Source of the DNA: Bosea sp. F3-2
GTDB lineage: Bacteria; Pseudomonadota; Alphaproteobacteria; Rhizobiales; Beijerinckiaceae
Reading direction: 5' to 3'
NCBI RefSeq assembly: GCF_008253865.1
Contig: NZ_CP042331.1
Location: forward strand, 4,367,501 to 4,431,500
Length of the DNA: 64,000 nt
The notes under the pieces: generated by a model
Databases searched by the model: none
Told to the model about the DNA's origin: nothing
What the model saw: the letters and a program-made list of their open reading frames with translations, nothing else
In this document: one piece after another, positions 52,548 through 61,991 of the stretch
Numbering within the stretch: position 1 is the stretch's first letter
How the letters are laid out: every line of letters starts with the position of its first letter
Position numbers and translations under genes: made by a program

Positions 52548-54140
52548 TCAATGGCGGAAGTGGCGGTGTCCGGTGAAGACCATGGCGAGGCCGGCCTCGT
52601 CGGCGGCCTTGATGACCTCGTCGTCGCGCATCGAGCCGCCTGGCTGGATCACCGCGGTGGCGCCGGCTTCCGCCGCCGCGAGCAGGCCGTCGGCGAAGGG
52701 GAAGAAGGCGTCGGAGGCGACGACCGAGCCCTTGGCGAGGCTTTCCGGCAGGCCCGCAGTCTTCGCTGCCTCGGCCGCTTTCCAGGCGGCGATGCGCGAG
52801 GAATCGACACGGCTCATCTGGCCGGCGCCGATGCCGACCGTGGCGAGGTCCCTGGCGTAGACGATAGCGTTCGACTTGACGTGCTTGGCGACGCGGAAGG
52901 CGAAACGCAGATCGGCAAGCTCGCGCTCGCTCGGCTGGCGCTTGGTCACGACCTTGAGCTCCATGTCGTCGACGACGGCGTTGTCGCGCGACTGGGCGAG
53001 GAAGCCGCCGGCGACGGTGCGGAGCGCAAGTCCGGGCGCGCGGACATCCGGCAGGCCGCCGGTGAGCAGCAGGCGCAGGTTCTTCTTGGCGGCGATCATC
53101 GCGATCGCCTCCTCATCGGCATCCGGCGCGATGATGACCTCGGTGAAGATCTCGACGATCTTCTTTGCCGCGGCGGCGTCGAGCGTCCGGTTGAGCGCGA
53201 CGATGCCGCCGAAAGCCGAGACCGGGTCGCAGACGAGCGCACGCTCATAGGCTTCGAGCAGCGAGCCGCCGGCCGCGACGCCGCAGGGGTTGGCGTGCTT
53301 GACGATGACGCAGGCGGCCGAAGCGGCAGGATCGAACTCGGCGACGCATTCGAAGGCGGCGTCGGTGTCGTTGATGTTGTTGTAGGAGAGCTGCTTGCCC
53401 TGGACCTGCCGGGCGGTCGAGACGCCTGGACGGTTCTCCGGGGTGCGGTAGAAGGCGGCCCATTGATGCGGGTTCTCGCCATAACGCATCGTTTCGGCGA
53501 GCGCGCCGCCGAGCGCGCGGAAAGCAGGCGCAGTGTCGCCGAGCTCATTGGCGAACCAGTTCGAGATCGCGGCGTCATAAGCCGCGGTGCGGGCATAGGC
53601 CTTCTGCGCGAGCTTGCGGCGCAGCGTCAGCGTGGTCGCGCCCTTCTGCGCCTCGAGATCGGCGAGGACGGAAGGATAGTCCGCGGGCTCGACCACGACG
53701 GCGACATCGTGATGGTTCTTGGCCGCTGCGCGGATCATCGCCGGGCCGCCGATGTCGATGTTCTCGATGCAGTCGTCATAGGACCGGCCGGCCGCGACCG
53801 TCGCCTCGAAGGGGTAGAGGTTCACGACGAGCAGGTCGATCGGCTGGATGCCGTGGCCGAGCATCGAGGCCTGGTGCTCCGGGTGAGAGCGGATGGCGAG
53901 CAGACCGCCATGGACCTTCGGATGCAGCGTCTTGACCCGGCCGTCCATCATCTCGGGGAAGCCGGTGAGATCGGAGACGTCGCTGACCGGCAGGCCGGCT
54001 TCGGCGATCGCCTTCGCCGTGCCGCCGGTCGAGACCAGCGCGATGCCGAGCTTGTGGAGGGCGCGCGCGAAGTCAATCAGCCCCGTCTTGTCGGAAACGG
54101 AAAGGAGAGCGCGTTCGACGCGGCGAAGTTCACTCGGCAT
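52548..54140 (-). CDS. purH: Bifunctional AICAR transformylase / IMP cyclohydrolase PurH
   Basis: Protein of 530 aa, the usual length. The last two steps of IMP synthesis. The N-terminal MGS-like cyclohydrolase domain has ALLSVSDKTGLIDFARALHK, LVSTGGTAKAIAEAGLPV and GRVKTLHPKVHGGLLAIR. The transformylase domain has RYGENPHQWAAFYR, QLSYNNINDTDAAFECVAEF, the catalytic KHANPCGVA and SDAFFPFADGL. I chose ATG 54140, where homologues begin (MPSELRRVERALLSVS). The ribosome site is weak. It is the last gene of htpX-rsmB-heparinase-purH. Confidence 0.97.
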   Translation of the reverse strand: MPSELRRVERALLSVSDKTGLIDFARALHKLGIALVSTGGTAKAIAEAGLPVSDVSDLTGFPEMMDGRVKTLHPKVHGGLLAIRSHPEHQASMLGHGIQPIDLLVVNLYPFEATVAAGRSYDDCIENIDIGGPAMIRAAAKNHHDVAVVVEPADYPSVLADLEAQKGATTLTLRRKLAQKAYARTAAYDAAISNWFANELGDTAPAFRALGGALAETMRYGENPHQWAAFYRTPENRPGVSTARQVQGKQLSYNNINDTDAAFECVAEFDPAASAACVIVKHANPCGVAAGGSLLEAYERALVCDPVSAFGGIVALNRTLDAAAAKKIVEIFTEVIIAPDADEEAIAMIAAKKNLRLLLTGGLPDVRAPGLALRTVAGGFLAQSRDNAVVDDMELKVVTKRQPSERELADLRFAFRVAKHVKSNAIVYARDLATVGIGAGQMSRVDSSRIAAWKAAEAAKTAGLPESLAKGSVVASDAFFPFADGLLAAAEAGATAVIQPGGSMRDDEVIKAADEAGLAMVFTGHRHFRH

Positions 54141-54264
54141 CGGAATTGTCCGGCTTTGATGGCAAAAAGGCAGTTGCGCGCGGGCTATCATGCTGCGCCG
54201 CGAAAGGCAAAGTTCAGCGTCGCAGAATCGTCACGCATGAGTGCGTTTTCATTCGGGCTGAATC

Positions 54265-54350
54265 GTCATTGCGAGCGTAGCGAAGCAATCCAGGGGGACC
54301 GGGTGGAACGCTTCAGTGGATTGCTTCGTCGCTTTGCTTCTCGCAATGAC
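54265..54350. repeat. Palindromic intergenic repeat, family B
   Basis: GTCATTGCGAGCGTAGCGAA at the left is answered by TTCTCGCAATGAC at the right, with the inner blocks GCAATCCA and TGGATTGC. It differs from family A. It lies between purH and the heparinase-like gene. Confidence 0.8.
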
Positions 54351-54362
54351 GGTTCTTTTGCT

Positions 54363-56117
54363 TCAGTCCGAGGCTGTGTCGGGTTCGGCCAGGATTCCCT
54401 GCCGTTCCGCCAGCACCTCGGCCACCGTCTTGCCGGCGCGCGGGTTGGCGGTGCTGATCCGGGTGAGGCGCCAGGTGATCCGCGGCGCGGCGGCAGCATC
54501 GAAGGCGACGACGAGCTGCTCGGTGCGCCGTCGTCCGTCCGAAGCGGCGAGGAAGATGCTCTCTTCGATCACGATCGGCAGCCCGCCGGCCTCGAAGCTC
54601 CAGACCTCGCCGGAAGCGAGCGCCAGCAGCGCGCCGCGGCCCTCGCGGACGAGGCTGGCGCGGACATTGGGGTGAAGATGAAAGCGGGCCGCGGCCGGCA
54701 GCGCCTCGCGTACTCCGCTCAGCGCGACCTCGTCCTCGCCCGAAAGCGTGGCGCCGTCCTGGGCAAGCAGGAGGCGGCGGGTATGGACCGCGCCGAGGCT
54801 GCGGCGGTAGCCGTCATGGCTCGCGACCCATTCGGGGCCGTCGGCGCCGTCCTGGCGCGCGACGCGGACATCGCGCGGCCCGGATACGATCCGCAATTCG
54901 CCGAGCACCATGCCGAAATTCGCGCTGGAGCGATCGTCGAGGACGAGGGCGGAGTGGGCGGCGGTGCTGCGTGCCGCGAGCCGCAGTTCCGGCGGGCCGA
55001 AGCGGCTGGCGCCGCAATTGACGATGATGCGCTGCGCGCCGCTGGAGAATTCGAAGGCGAGACATCCGGCATGGGCCTCGATCGAATAGGCGCCGGGCGG
55101 CGGTGCGCCGGCATCGGCGACGACGACGCTGCGCCCGGCGGCGAGGCGGCTATAGCCGGAATAGGCGGCATGCTCGGTCGGGCGGCCGCGCGCGTCGTCA
55201 TAGGCCGCGAGCGTCGCCATCAGGTCCGGGGCGGTCGTGCCCATGCCGTTGAACAGGGCAAGCGAACCGTCGCCGTGCCGGAAGAGGCGCAGATGCGGCA
55301 TCATCCGCTCGATCGCGGTCAGTACGCCGCGCGGCGGCTCGAGCCCGCGCGCCGCGAACGTCTCCCGCAGCGGCAGCAGGTCAAGCAGGAGTTCGACGAG
55401 CAGGCGCGGATTGCGCGAGAGATGGCCGCCATCGGGCAGGATCTGTTCATCCAACTCGTCGGAGAGCATCGTCTCGGCGCGGCGGCGGCGGGCGTCCTGC
55501 CCGTCGAGGCAGATCCCGGCGAGGGTGACGGCGATCAGGGCGTTCAGCCGGTCGACCCCTTCCACAGCGCCGGCGAGCGCGAGGCTCAGCCGATCGGCCA
55601 GGCGTGCGACATGGCGCAGGAAGCGCTCGTAGAAGACGTGATCGGCGCCTTCCAGCAGGAGGGGCGAGTGGGAGAGGAAGGAGATCAGTCGGCGGGCGGC
55701 CACGGCCGGGCGGCGGGCAATGTCATGCCGATCCCGGCGCTTGGCGATGAAATCCTCGACGAGGCTGCGGGCATTGGCGCGGGCGATCGCGGTAGCGGCG
55801 GCGCGCATGTGGCGCAGCCAACCGAAACCGTAGAGGGCCTCGGCCCAGGCTTCGCTCGGCGGCTCGACATCGAAGGGCGATTCGCCGTGACTGCGCAGGG
55901 TGCGGCCGGCGAAGCTGTAGTAACCGGCGTAGAAATCGCCGGCGGTCGTCGGATCGGCGGTGCGCAGGTCATGCGGCGCGAAAAGGAGGCGTGTCGGGGT
56001 GCTGCGCCCAAAGGGCCAGAGCTTGCGCGTTGCGCCAATGAACTGGCCACGGGTTCGCCGTGCCGCCCGTCCGATCGCGGCCTGGGCCAATCCCCGTCGC
56101 TCAGACCAGCCGTTCAA
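54363..56117 (-). CDS. Heparinase II/III family protein
   Basis: Protein of 584 aa. An N-terminal alpha-barrel (FYAGYYSFAGRTLRSHGESP, WLRHMRAAATAIARANARSL, LPDGGHLSRNPRLLVELLLD) precedes a beta-sandwich domain (CLAFEFSSGAQRIIVNCGAS, ARSTAAHSALVLDDRSSANF, RFHLHPNVRASLVREGRGAL). This is the architecture of polysaccharide lyases for acidic glycans. No signal peptide is evident. Its link to rsmB and purH is conserved in the order as I remember it, but the substrate is unknown. Confidence 0.88.
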   Translation of the reverse strand: MNGWSERRGLAQAAIGRAARRTRGQFIGATRKLWPFGRSTPTRLLFAPHDLRTADPTTAGDFYAGYYSFAGRTLRSHGESPFDVEPPSEAWAEALYGFGWLRHMRAAATAIARANARSLVEDFIAKRRDRHDIARRPAVAARRLISFLSHSPLLLEGADHVFYERFLRHVARLADRLSLALAGAVEGVDRLNALIAVTLAGICLDGQDARRRRAETMLSDELDEQILPDGGHLSRNPRLLVELLLDLLPLRETFAARGLEPPRGVLTAIERMMPHLRLFRHGDGSLALFNGMGTTAPDLMATLAAYDDARGRPTEHAAYSGYSRLAAGRSVVVADAGAPPPGAYSIEAHAGCLAFEFSSGAQRIIVNCGASRFGPPELRLAARSTAAHSALVLDDRSSANFGMVLGELRIVSGPRDVRVARQDGADGPEWVASHDGYRRSLGAVHTRRLLLAQDGATLSGEDEVALSGVREALPAAARFHLHPNVRASLVREGRGALLALASGEVWSFEAGGLPIVIEESIFLAASDGRRRTEQLVVAFDAAAAPRITWRLTRISTANPRAGKTVAEVLAERQGILAEPDTASD

Positions 56118-56210
56118 AACCCCCGTATGCTCCGTCCCCGGGCGCGGCTCGAAACCGCGCGGATCATGCCAGAGAAGCCGCGCCGTCCCAGCGCGCGAAT
56201 CCCTGCTCCG

Positions 56211-57572
56211 TCATAGCCTGATCAGGCGGCTTGCGTAAAATCCCGCCCATCCGGAGAGGCGCGGGGATTCGCCCTTCAACTGATGCGGCAGGGTCCGGAT
56301 ATCACCATTTGCGTCGATCGCTTCCGTCAAACCGCCGATTTCGGCCGCCTCGACAGGCTTGCGACGAAACTGGGGATGACGGGCGAGGAAGGCGACGATC
56401 TGCGCCTCGCCCTCCTCGGCTTCGAGCGAGCAGGTGCAATAGATCAGGCGCCCGCCGGGTTTCGTCAGTGCGGCCGCTGCGTCGAGCAGGCGCGCCTGCA
56501 GGCTAGCAAGCCGGTCGCGATCCTCCGGCAGCTTGGTCCAGGCGACGTCGGGGTGGCGGCGGATCGTACCGGTTGCACTGCAGGGCGCGTCGAGCAGGAC
56601 GGCGTCGAAGGGCTCGGCCTTCCAGCCCGCGGCATCGGCTGTGACGACATCCGCCGTCAGGCCAAGGCGGGCGAGATTGGTTTTCAGGCGGCGCAGGCGC
56701 GGTGCGGAGCGGTCCAGTGCCGTCACATCAGCGCCAGCGGCTGCGATCTGGGCGGTCTTGCCGCCTGGAGCGGCGCAGAGATCGGCGATACGTTCGCCAG
56801 ATTGCGGCGCCAGCAGTTTCACCGGCAGGGCGGCGGCAGCATCCTGAACCCACCACTCGCCCTCATCGAAGCCGGGCAGTCCGGCAATGGCCTGCCGCTC
56901 GCGCAGCCGGACCGAGCCGGTCGGCAGAGCGATGCCGTCGAGCGCCTCGGCCCAGCGGGCGGAGTCGGCCTTGACGGTGATGTCGAGGGGCGGCTCCTCG
57001 CGGTGGCTCGCTGCGATCGCAGCGGCGGCGTCCGCACCATAGGTCTCGTTCCAGCTTTCGGCGAGCCAGTCGGGCGTATCGCGGAAGGGGTCGGCCGCGG
57101 TCTCCGCCAGCACCTGGTCGCGCTCGCGCACGAGCCGGCGCAGCACGGCGTTGCCAAGTGCGGCATAGCGGGCCGAGCGCGCATCCTCATGCAGATGCCG
57201 GATCGCGAGGTCGACGGCGGCATGGTCGGGTACGTCGAGGAACAAGATCTGTGCTGCCGCAGCGGTCAGGATCGGCTCGAACGGGCCGGAATGGCGCGGG
57301 CTGCCGCGGTCGAGGCGCTCATCGATGGCGTGCTGGATCGTGCCGAGCCGGCGGAAAGCGGTGACGGCGATGGCGCGGGCGAGCCCGGCATCGGCGGCAT
57401 CGAGGCCTGAATCCGGCAGCAGCCGTTCGAGTGTCTCGTCGAGCGCGGTGCGGGCGCGCAGCACCTCGTCGATGATTTCGGCGGCGAGGCGGCGCGCGCC
57501 CAGGCCCGGAGCATTGTCGCGCTTCGGGGCCGGAGCCTGAGGGCGACGGCTCGATGGGGTCTGACCAGCCAT
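56211..57572 (-). CDS. rsmB: 16S rRNA (cytosine-C5)-methyltransferase RsmB
   Basis: Protein of 453 aa with an N-terminal NusB-like helical domain (RRLAAEIIDEVLRARTALDE, AFRRLGTIQHAIDERLDRGS) and a C-terminal Rossmann methyltransferase. ADLCAAPGGKTAQIAAAGAD is the SAM site. The two catalytic cysteines are in DAPCSATGTIRRHPD and IYCTCSLEAEEGE. It methylates C967 in E. coli numbering. It starts one base after the htpX stop. Confidence 0.93.
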   Translation of the reverse strand: MAGQTPSSRRPQAPAPKRDNAPGLGARRLAAEIIDEVLRARTALDETLERLLPDSGLDAADAGLARAIAVTAFRRLGTIQHAIDERLDRGSPRHSGPFEPILTAAAAQILFLDVPDHAAVDLAIRHLHEDARSARYAALGNAVLRRLVRERDQVLAETAADPFRDTPDWLAESWNETYGADAAAAIAASHREEPPLDITVKADSARWAEALDGIALPTGSVRLRERQAIAGLPGFDEGEWWVQDAAAALPVKLLAPQSGERIADLCAAPGGKTAQIAAAGADVTALDRSAPRLRRLKTNLARLGLTADVVTADAAGWKAEPFDAVLLDAPCSATGTIRRHPDVAWTKLPEDRDRLASLQARLLDAAAALTKPGGRLIYCTCSLEAEEGEAQIVAFLARHPQFRRKPVEAAEIGGLTEAIDANGDIRTLPHQLKGESPRLSGWAGFYASRLIRL

Positions 57573-57573
57573 C

Positions 57574-58527
57574 TCAGCCCCAAGGGCCCGGTTGGTGCGG
57601 CGGGTTGTCCCAGGGGCTGCCGCCGGCTTGGCCCCAAGGGCGGTTGCCGGCCTGGGCGGCGAAGCCCGCCCCGGCGGCGCTGGTGCCGATGCCCATGGCG
57701 CGGGCCTGCTCCATCAGCGCGGCGATGCGGTTGCCGGTGTCGGGATGGGTCGAAAACAGATTATCCATGCCGCCGCCAGTCAAGGGATTGATGATGAACA
57801 TATGCGCCGTAGCAGGCTTGGCCTCGGCTGTCTCGTTGGGAATGTGCTGGACGCCCGCTGCGATCTTGGCCAGCGCATCGGCGAGCCAGATCGGGTTGCC
57901 GCAGATCTGCCCGCCGAGCTTGTCGGCCTCGTATTCGCGCGAGCGCGAGATCGCCATCTGGATCAGGGCGGCGGCCATCGGCGCGAGGATCGAGAGCAGG
58001 ATCTGGACGATGAAGTTCGGGCGGTTGTCGCGCGAGCCGAAGAACATGCCGAAGGTGACGAGCGAGGAAATCGCGCCCGCGAAAGTCGCGGTGATCGTCA
58101 TGGTCAGCGTGTCGTGGTTCTTGATGTGCGCGAGCTCGTGCGCCATCACGCCGGCCAGCTCCTCATAGCTCAGCGTGCGCAGGATGCCTGTCGTTGCCGC
58201 CACGGCCGCGTTTTGCGGGTTTCGTCCGGTGGCGAAGGCATTGGGCTGGTCCTCATGGATCAGGTAGACGCGCGGCATCGGCATGTTCGCCCGCGCAGCG
58301 AGGTCGCGCACCATGCCGTAGAGCTCGGGCGCGGTCGCCGCGTCGACCTCCTGAGCATTATGGGCGGCGAGTGCCAGCCGATCGGAGTTCCAATAGCTGA
58401 AAAGATTGGTCACGGCGGCGAAGCCGAGGGCCATCAGCATGCCGCCGCCGCCGCCGAGCAGATAGCCGACGGCGCCGAACAGCGCGGTCAGGCCTGCCAT
58501 CAACATGCCGGTGCGAACGTAGTTCAT
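57574..58527 (-). CDS. htpX: Membrane metalloprotease HtpX
   Basis: Protein of 317 aa, M48 family. Two helices lie near the start (MLMAGLTALFGAVGYLLGGG). The zinc motif HELAH, in VMAHELAHIKNHDTLTMTI, lies near residue 130, the third ligand is in SREYEADKLGG, and two more helices fall between. It degrades misfolded membrane proteins. The C-terminal tail is Gly/Pro/Trp-rich (QAGNRPWGQAGGSPWDNPPH). Confidence 0.95.
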   Translation of the reverse strand: MNYVRTGMLMAGLTALFGAVGYLLGGGGGMLMALGFAAVTNLFSYWNSDRLALAAHNAQEVDAATAPELYGMVRDLAARANMPMPRVYLIHEDQPNAFATGRNPQNAAVAATTGILRTLSYEELAGVMAHELAHIKNHDTLTMTITATFAGAISSLVTFGMFFGSRDNRPNFIVQILLSILAPMAAALIQMAISRSREYEADKLGGQICGNPIWLADALAKIAAGVQHIPNETAEAKPATAHMFIINPLTGGGMDNLFSTHPDTGNRIAALMEQARAMGIGTSAAGAGFAAQAGNRPWGQAGGSPWDNPPHQPGPWG

Positions 58528-58647
58528 CGATTCCCCTTCATCGGCGGCAATACGGGGGCGGAAAGCCCTCGCGAAGGCCGGGTTCGTGCCCTATGTGGTG
58601 GGAGCCAACCCGATCCTGCAAGAGAACGCGCAAGGAAACGAGCCGAA

Positions 58648-58869
58648 ATGCCCGACAAAGCCGATGAGGACGTGCCGGCAGTCGCAGCGGAGCCGAAGGT
58701 GCTTTCACCGGCGGCGCAACGGGCTCTGGCCGAGGCGGCCGCCCGGCGCGCCGCGATCGATGCTCATGCAGCCGAGATCGCCAAACAGCGCGAACTCAAC
58801 GGGCGCGGCGGCCTCGAACCCGCGCGCTACAACGACTGGGAAGTGAAAGGCATCGCCAGCGATTTCTGA
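58648..58869 (+). CDS. DUF1674 protein (SDHAF4-like succinate dehydrogenase assembly factor)
   Basis: Protein of 73 aa from ATG 58648. The C-terminal motif NGRGGLEPARYNDWEVKGIA plus SDF is the invariant end of the family. The rest is an alanine-rich helix. The human and yeast SDHAF4 homologues bind the flavinylated succinate dehydrogenase subunit. The bacterial role is inferred. It is divergent from htpX. Confidence 0.92.
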   Translation: MPDKADEDVPAVAAEPKVLSPAAQRALAEAAARRAAIDAHAAEIAKQRELNGRGGLEPARYNDWEVKGIASDF

Positions 58870-58886
58870 GGCTTGCCAAGTACGCC

Positions 58887-58990
58887 GTCATTCCGGGCGA
58901 CCGAAGGGAGACCCGGAATCCATCGTAGAGCGATGGTGCCCTTCGATGGATTCCGGATCGGCGCCGCTGACGCGGCTTGTCCGGAATGAC
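58887..58990. repeat. Palindromic intergenic repeat, family A (divergent copy 4)
   Basis: GTCATTCCGGGCGACCGAAG at the left and GGCTTGTCCGGAATGAC at the right. Inside, GGAATCCATCG and CGATGGATTCC pair. The arms have TT instead of TC and mark a variant of the family. Confidence 0.8.
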
Positions 58991-59090
58991 GGGAACCTTC
59001 TTGAAAGGCCGTGACCACGCGCAGCGTGAAACATTGCCAATTTGCGGCGTTGCGTCCAAACAGCAGCCTGATAGCAGCGGATTTTCGGTG

Positions 59091-60395
59091 ATGGACAGCA
59101 ACGACAAGCGCCTCGCGGCCCTGCGCCGCCTTCTGAGCGAGGCGCATGACAAGCTCGGCCTGAAGCTCGGCTTCCGGCTCTGGGACGGCAGCTCCGTGCC
59201 TGCCTCCTGGCCCTCCGACGGGCTCGCCATCGCCATCGCCGATGCCGGTGTCCCGGCCGCGCTGATCCGCAAGCCCAAGCTGGACACGCTGCTCAACCTG
59301 CATATCACCGACCGCATCTCGATCCAGAACGGCTCGATCTTCGATCTCGCGGCCGCGCGACCCGACGGCAAGGTTGGCCGGCTGGCGCGCAACATCCCGA
59401 AGGGCGCGGTCTTCGATGTCGTGCGCCGCTTTCTCTTCGCGCCCGGCAAGGCGGAAGAGGCGGTCAGCCACCGCAAGGGCGACGAGATCGCGCGTGACGG
59501 CGCACCGGCCACCAACAAGGCCAATATCGCCTATCATTACGACGTCTCGAACGATTTCTACCGGCTCTTCCTCGATGAGGAGATGGTCTACACCTGCGCC
59601 TATTTCACCGAGGACCATGGGGATCTTGGCCGCGCCCAGCGCGACAAGCTCGACATGATCTGCCGGAAGCTGCGCCTGAGACCAGGCGACCGCTTCCTCG
59701 ACATCGGCTGCGGCTGGGGCGCGCTCGTCTGCCATGCCGCCCGCTACTACGGCGTCGAGGCCCATGGCGTGACGCTGGCGGAGGAACAGCTCGCCCTGGC
59801 GCGCGAGAAGGTCGAGAAGCTCGGGCTTCAGGGCAAGGTGACCCTCCACCTCAAGGATTTCACGCAGATGGAAGGGGAGTTCGACAAGATCTCCTCGATC
59901 GGCATGTTCGAGCATGTCGGCATCCGCAACCACCCGTCCTATTTCCAGGCGGTGAACCGGCTGCTGCGCCCGCGCGGACTCTATTTGCACCACACCATCT
60001 CGCGCCGGGCCAAGAAGACCGAGAAGGCCTTCAACAAGATGCCGGCGGAATACCGCGCTCTGGTGCGCTACATCTTCCCCGGCGGGGAGCTCGACCATCT
60101 GGGCATGTCGATCGCCAACCTCGAGCGCCACGGCTTCGAGGTGCATGACGTCGAGGGCTGGCGCGAGCACTACCAGCGCACGACACGGCTGTGGTGGGAG
60201 CGGCTCGATGCGAACAAGGCCAAGGCCGAGGCCGAGATCGGCCCGGAGCGGACGCGGATGTGGCTGCTCTATCTCGCCGGCTGCTCGCTCGCCTTTGAAC
60301 GCGGCGGTGCGCTGATCAACCAGACGCTGGTTTCGAAGCGGCGCAAGGGGCCGTCCGGCCTGCCGCTGACGCGCGTGGATCTCTATCGCGACTGA
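59091..60395 (+). CDS. Cyclopropane-fatty-acyl-phospholipid synthase family protein
   Basis: Protein of 434 aa from ATG 59091 (weak ribosome site). It has the SAM site FLDIGCGWGALVCHAARYYG, YHYDVSNDFYRLFLDEEMVY then TCAYF, the catalytic region SIGMFEHVGIRNHPSYF, LHHTISRR and YIFPGGELDHL. The N-terminal 90 residues are the helical domain usual in the family. It transfers a methylene from SAM to unsaturated phospholipid acyl chains, giving acid and solvent tolerance. Confidence 0.92.
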   Translation: MDSNDKRLAALRRLLSEAHDKLGLKLGFRLWDGSSVPASWPSDGLAIAIADAGVPAALIRKPKLDTLLNLHITDRISIQNGSIFDLAAARPDGKVGRLARNIPKGAVFDVVRRFLFAPGKAEEAVSHRKGDEIARDGAPATNKANIAYHYDVSNDFYRLFLDEEMVYTCAYFTEDHGDLGRAQRDKLDMICRKLRLRPGDRFLDIGCGWGALVCHAARYYGVEAHGVTLAEEQLALAREKVEKLGLQGKVTLHLKDFTQMEGEFDKISSIGMFEHVGIRNHPSYFQAVNRLLRPRGLYLHHTISRRAKKTEKAFNKMPAEYRALVRYIFPGGELDHLGMSIANLERHGFEVHDVEGWREHYQRTTRLWWERLDANKAKAEAEIGPERTRMWLLYLAGCSLAFERGGALINQTLVSKRRKGPSGLPLTRVDLYRD

Positions 60396-60404
60396 GCGAC
60401 TTGA

Positions 60405-60476
60405 CGGCCGGCTTAGCCGCCGGCCGCGGTCTTCATCCTTGCATCTGAAAATAGAATCGCCCGGCGAAGGCCGGGC
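60405..60476. terminator. Pair of hairpins between convergent genes
   Basis: CGGCCGGC/GCCGGCCG (60,405-60,412 and 60,419-60,426) forms an 8-bp stem with a TTAGCC loop. GCCCGGC/GCCGGGC (60,459-60,465 and 60,470-60,476) forms a 7-bp stem with a GAAG loop. They lie between the synthase gene and the opposing DUF2853 gene and probably end both transcripts. Confidence 0.65.
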
Positions 60477-60482
60477 CGTGAC

Positions 60483-60800
60483 CTACTTCTTGATGAAGAG
60501 GTCGAGCTTTCCGTGGTGTTCGGCCAGCAGATAGTAGAAGGTCAGGCGGGATTTGGTCCGGTCCGCCTTCATATGCTCGCAGATCGCCTTGATCGAGCCG
60601 TCGAGATCACCGGACTTCAGGCCGAGTTTCTTCTTAAGGAAGTTCTCGCGGACGCGGTCGATCTCGGCCGGGTCGGAGCAGGCGACATAGCGCGTGTCGG
60701 GCTTGCTCATCACGAGCGCATAGGACTTCGACATCCCGGCGAATGCAGCTTCGTTCAGCGGCTTCTTGGCGAACTTCTTCACGTCGGCGAGGTGATCCAT
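60483..60800 (-). CDS. DUF2853 family protein
   Basis: Protein of 105 aa from ATG 60800, with AAGGGG 7 nt upstream. MDHLADVKKFAKKPLNEAAF, MSKSYALVMSKPDTRYVACS, RVRENFLKKKLGLK and SRLTFYYLLAEHHGKLDLFI match the family as I remember it. The structure is small and helical. Function unknown, cytoplasmic. Confidence 0.85.
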   Translation of the reverse strand: MDHLADVKKFAKKPLNEAAFAGMSKSYALVMSKPDTRYVACSDPAEIDRVRENFLKKKLGLKSGDLDGSIKAICEHMKADRTKSRLTFYYLLAEHHGKLDLFIKK

Positions 60801-61039
60801 CGGGTAGCCCCTTCCTGACCCGTGGGAGGCACGGGTGGTTGCGTGTCGCGAGCGGAGGTTAACGCGGTTTTTTCCGGGCGGCGAGGGGGAAACGCGCGGT
60901 ATTGTTGGCTTTTGGAATGGTTCGATGCCGTCTTTCGTCGAAGCCCGGAATGCGTCGAGCAGATGGCAGAGCATTCGCCGATGAGGGTTGAGCGTCGGGA
61001 GGCGTGGTGCTGCGATGCAGCATCCGCTGGAGCAACCCG

Positions 61040-61987
61040 ATGAAGCCGACGATATTGATGGTGCCACGCATGCCGGAGGCCCTGGTTGCGCGGCTTAGGG
61101 AGAATTTCACGCTGCTGGGGCCGATGGAGCGCTCGACGCCGGAAGCTTTGCCGCCGGGCGCGGAGCAGGCAGAGGCGCTGCTCACCATGGGAAGCCTCAG
61201 CACCGACGCCGCGCTCATCGACGCGGTGCCGAAGCTCAGGCTGATCTGCTGCTACGGCACCGGCATCGAAGGCGTCGACCGCGTCCATGCGAAGGCGCGC
61301 GGCATCGCACTCGCCAATGCCGGGGAAGCCAATGCCACTGGCGTGGCTGAATTCGCCATGGGGCTGCTGCTCGCCACGGCGCGGCAGATCCCGCAGGGCG
61401 ATCGCTTTGTCCGGGCCGGGCGCTGGCAGGGCAATTCCGTCCAGCGCATGGCTTCGGTGCCGGGGCTGGCGGGGCGCAGGCTCGGCATCTACGGGCTCGG
61501 CGCAATCGGCAGCCGGATCGCGAAGCGCGCCGCGGCCTTCGACATGGAGATCGGCTATCACAACCGCAGCCGGCGCGCGGATGTGCCCTATCTCTATCAT
61601 GACAGCTTGCTCGGCCTCGCCGACTGGGCGGATGTCCTCGTCGTCTCGGCCCGAGCCAGCGCGGAGAATCGCCATGCCGTCGACGCCGCCGTGCTGAAGG
61701 CGCTGGGGCCGCGCGGGCATCTGGTCAACATCTCGCGCGGTATCGCGGTCGACGAGGACGCGCTGTGCGCGGCGCTGGAGACGGGCACGATCGCTGGCGC
61801 AGGACTCGATGTCTACGAGAACGAGCCGCATGTCTCCGACAGGCTGAAGGCACTGGACAACGTCGTGCTGACGCCGCACATCGCGGCCGCGTCGGAATCG
61901 GCCCAGTCCGCGCAACAGGAGGTCATGCTCGGCAATCTGCGGGCCTTCTTCGCAGGCGAGCCACTGGTTTCGCCGGTGCCGCTCTGA
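61040..61987 (+). CDS. D-2-hydroxyacid dehydrogenase (NAD-binding)
   Basis: Protein of 315 aa from ATG 61040 (GGAG 7 nt upstream). GIYGLGAIGSRIAKRAAAF is the cofactor turn. The catalytic triad positions fall in VNISRG (Arg region), AGAGLDVYENEP (Glu) and LTPHIAAAS (His). EANATGVAEFAMGLLLATAR is typical of the glyoxylate/hydroxypyruvate reductase group. The acid substrate is not determined. Confidence 0.9.
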   Translation: MKPTILMVPRMPEALVARLRENFTLLGPMERSTPEALPPGAEQAEALLTMGSLSTDAALIDAVPKLRLICCYGTGIEGVDRVHAKARGIALANAGEANATGVAEFAMGLLLATARQIPQGDRFVRAGRWQGNSVQRMASVPGLAGRRLGIYGLGAIGSRIAKRAAAFDMEIGYHNRSRRADVPYLYHDSLLGLADWADVLVVSARASAENRHAVDAAVLKALGPRGHLVNISRGIAVDEDALCAALETGTIAGAGLDVYENEPHVSDRLKALDNVVLTPHIAAASESAQSAQQEVMLGNLRAFFAGEPLVSPVPL

Positions 61988-61991
61988 AAAA

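Noticed and set aside
52551..56216. Plus-strand open frame of 1,221 codons
   Set aside because: It runs antisense to purH and the heparinase-like gene, both with clear family motifs, and its composition (Gly, Arg and Asp rich, no motif) is that of a high-GC shadow frame.
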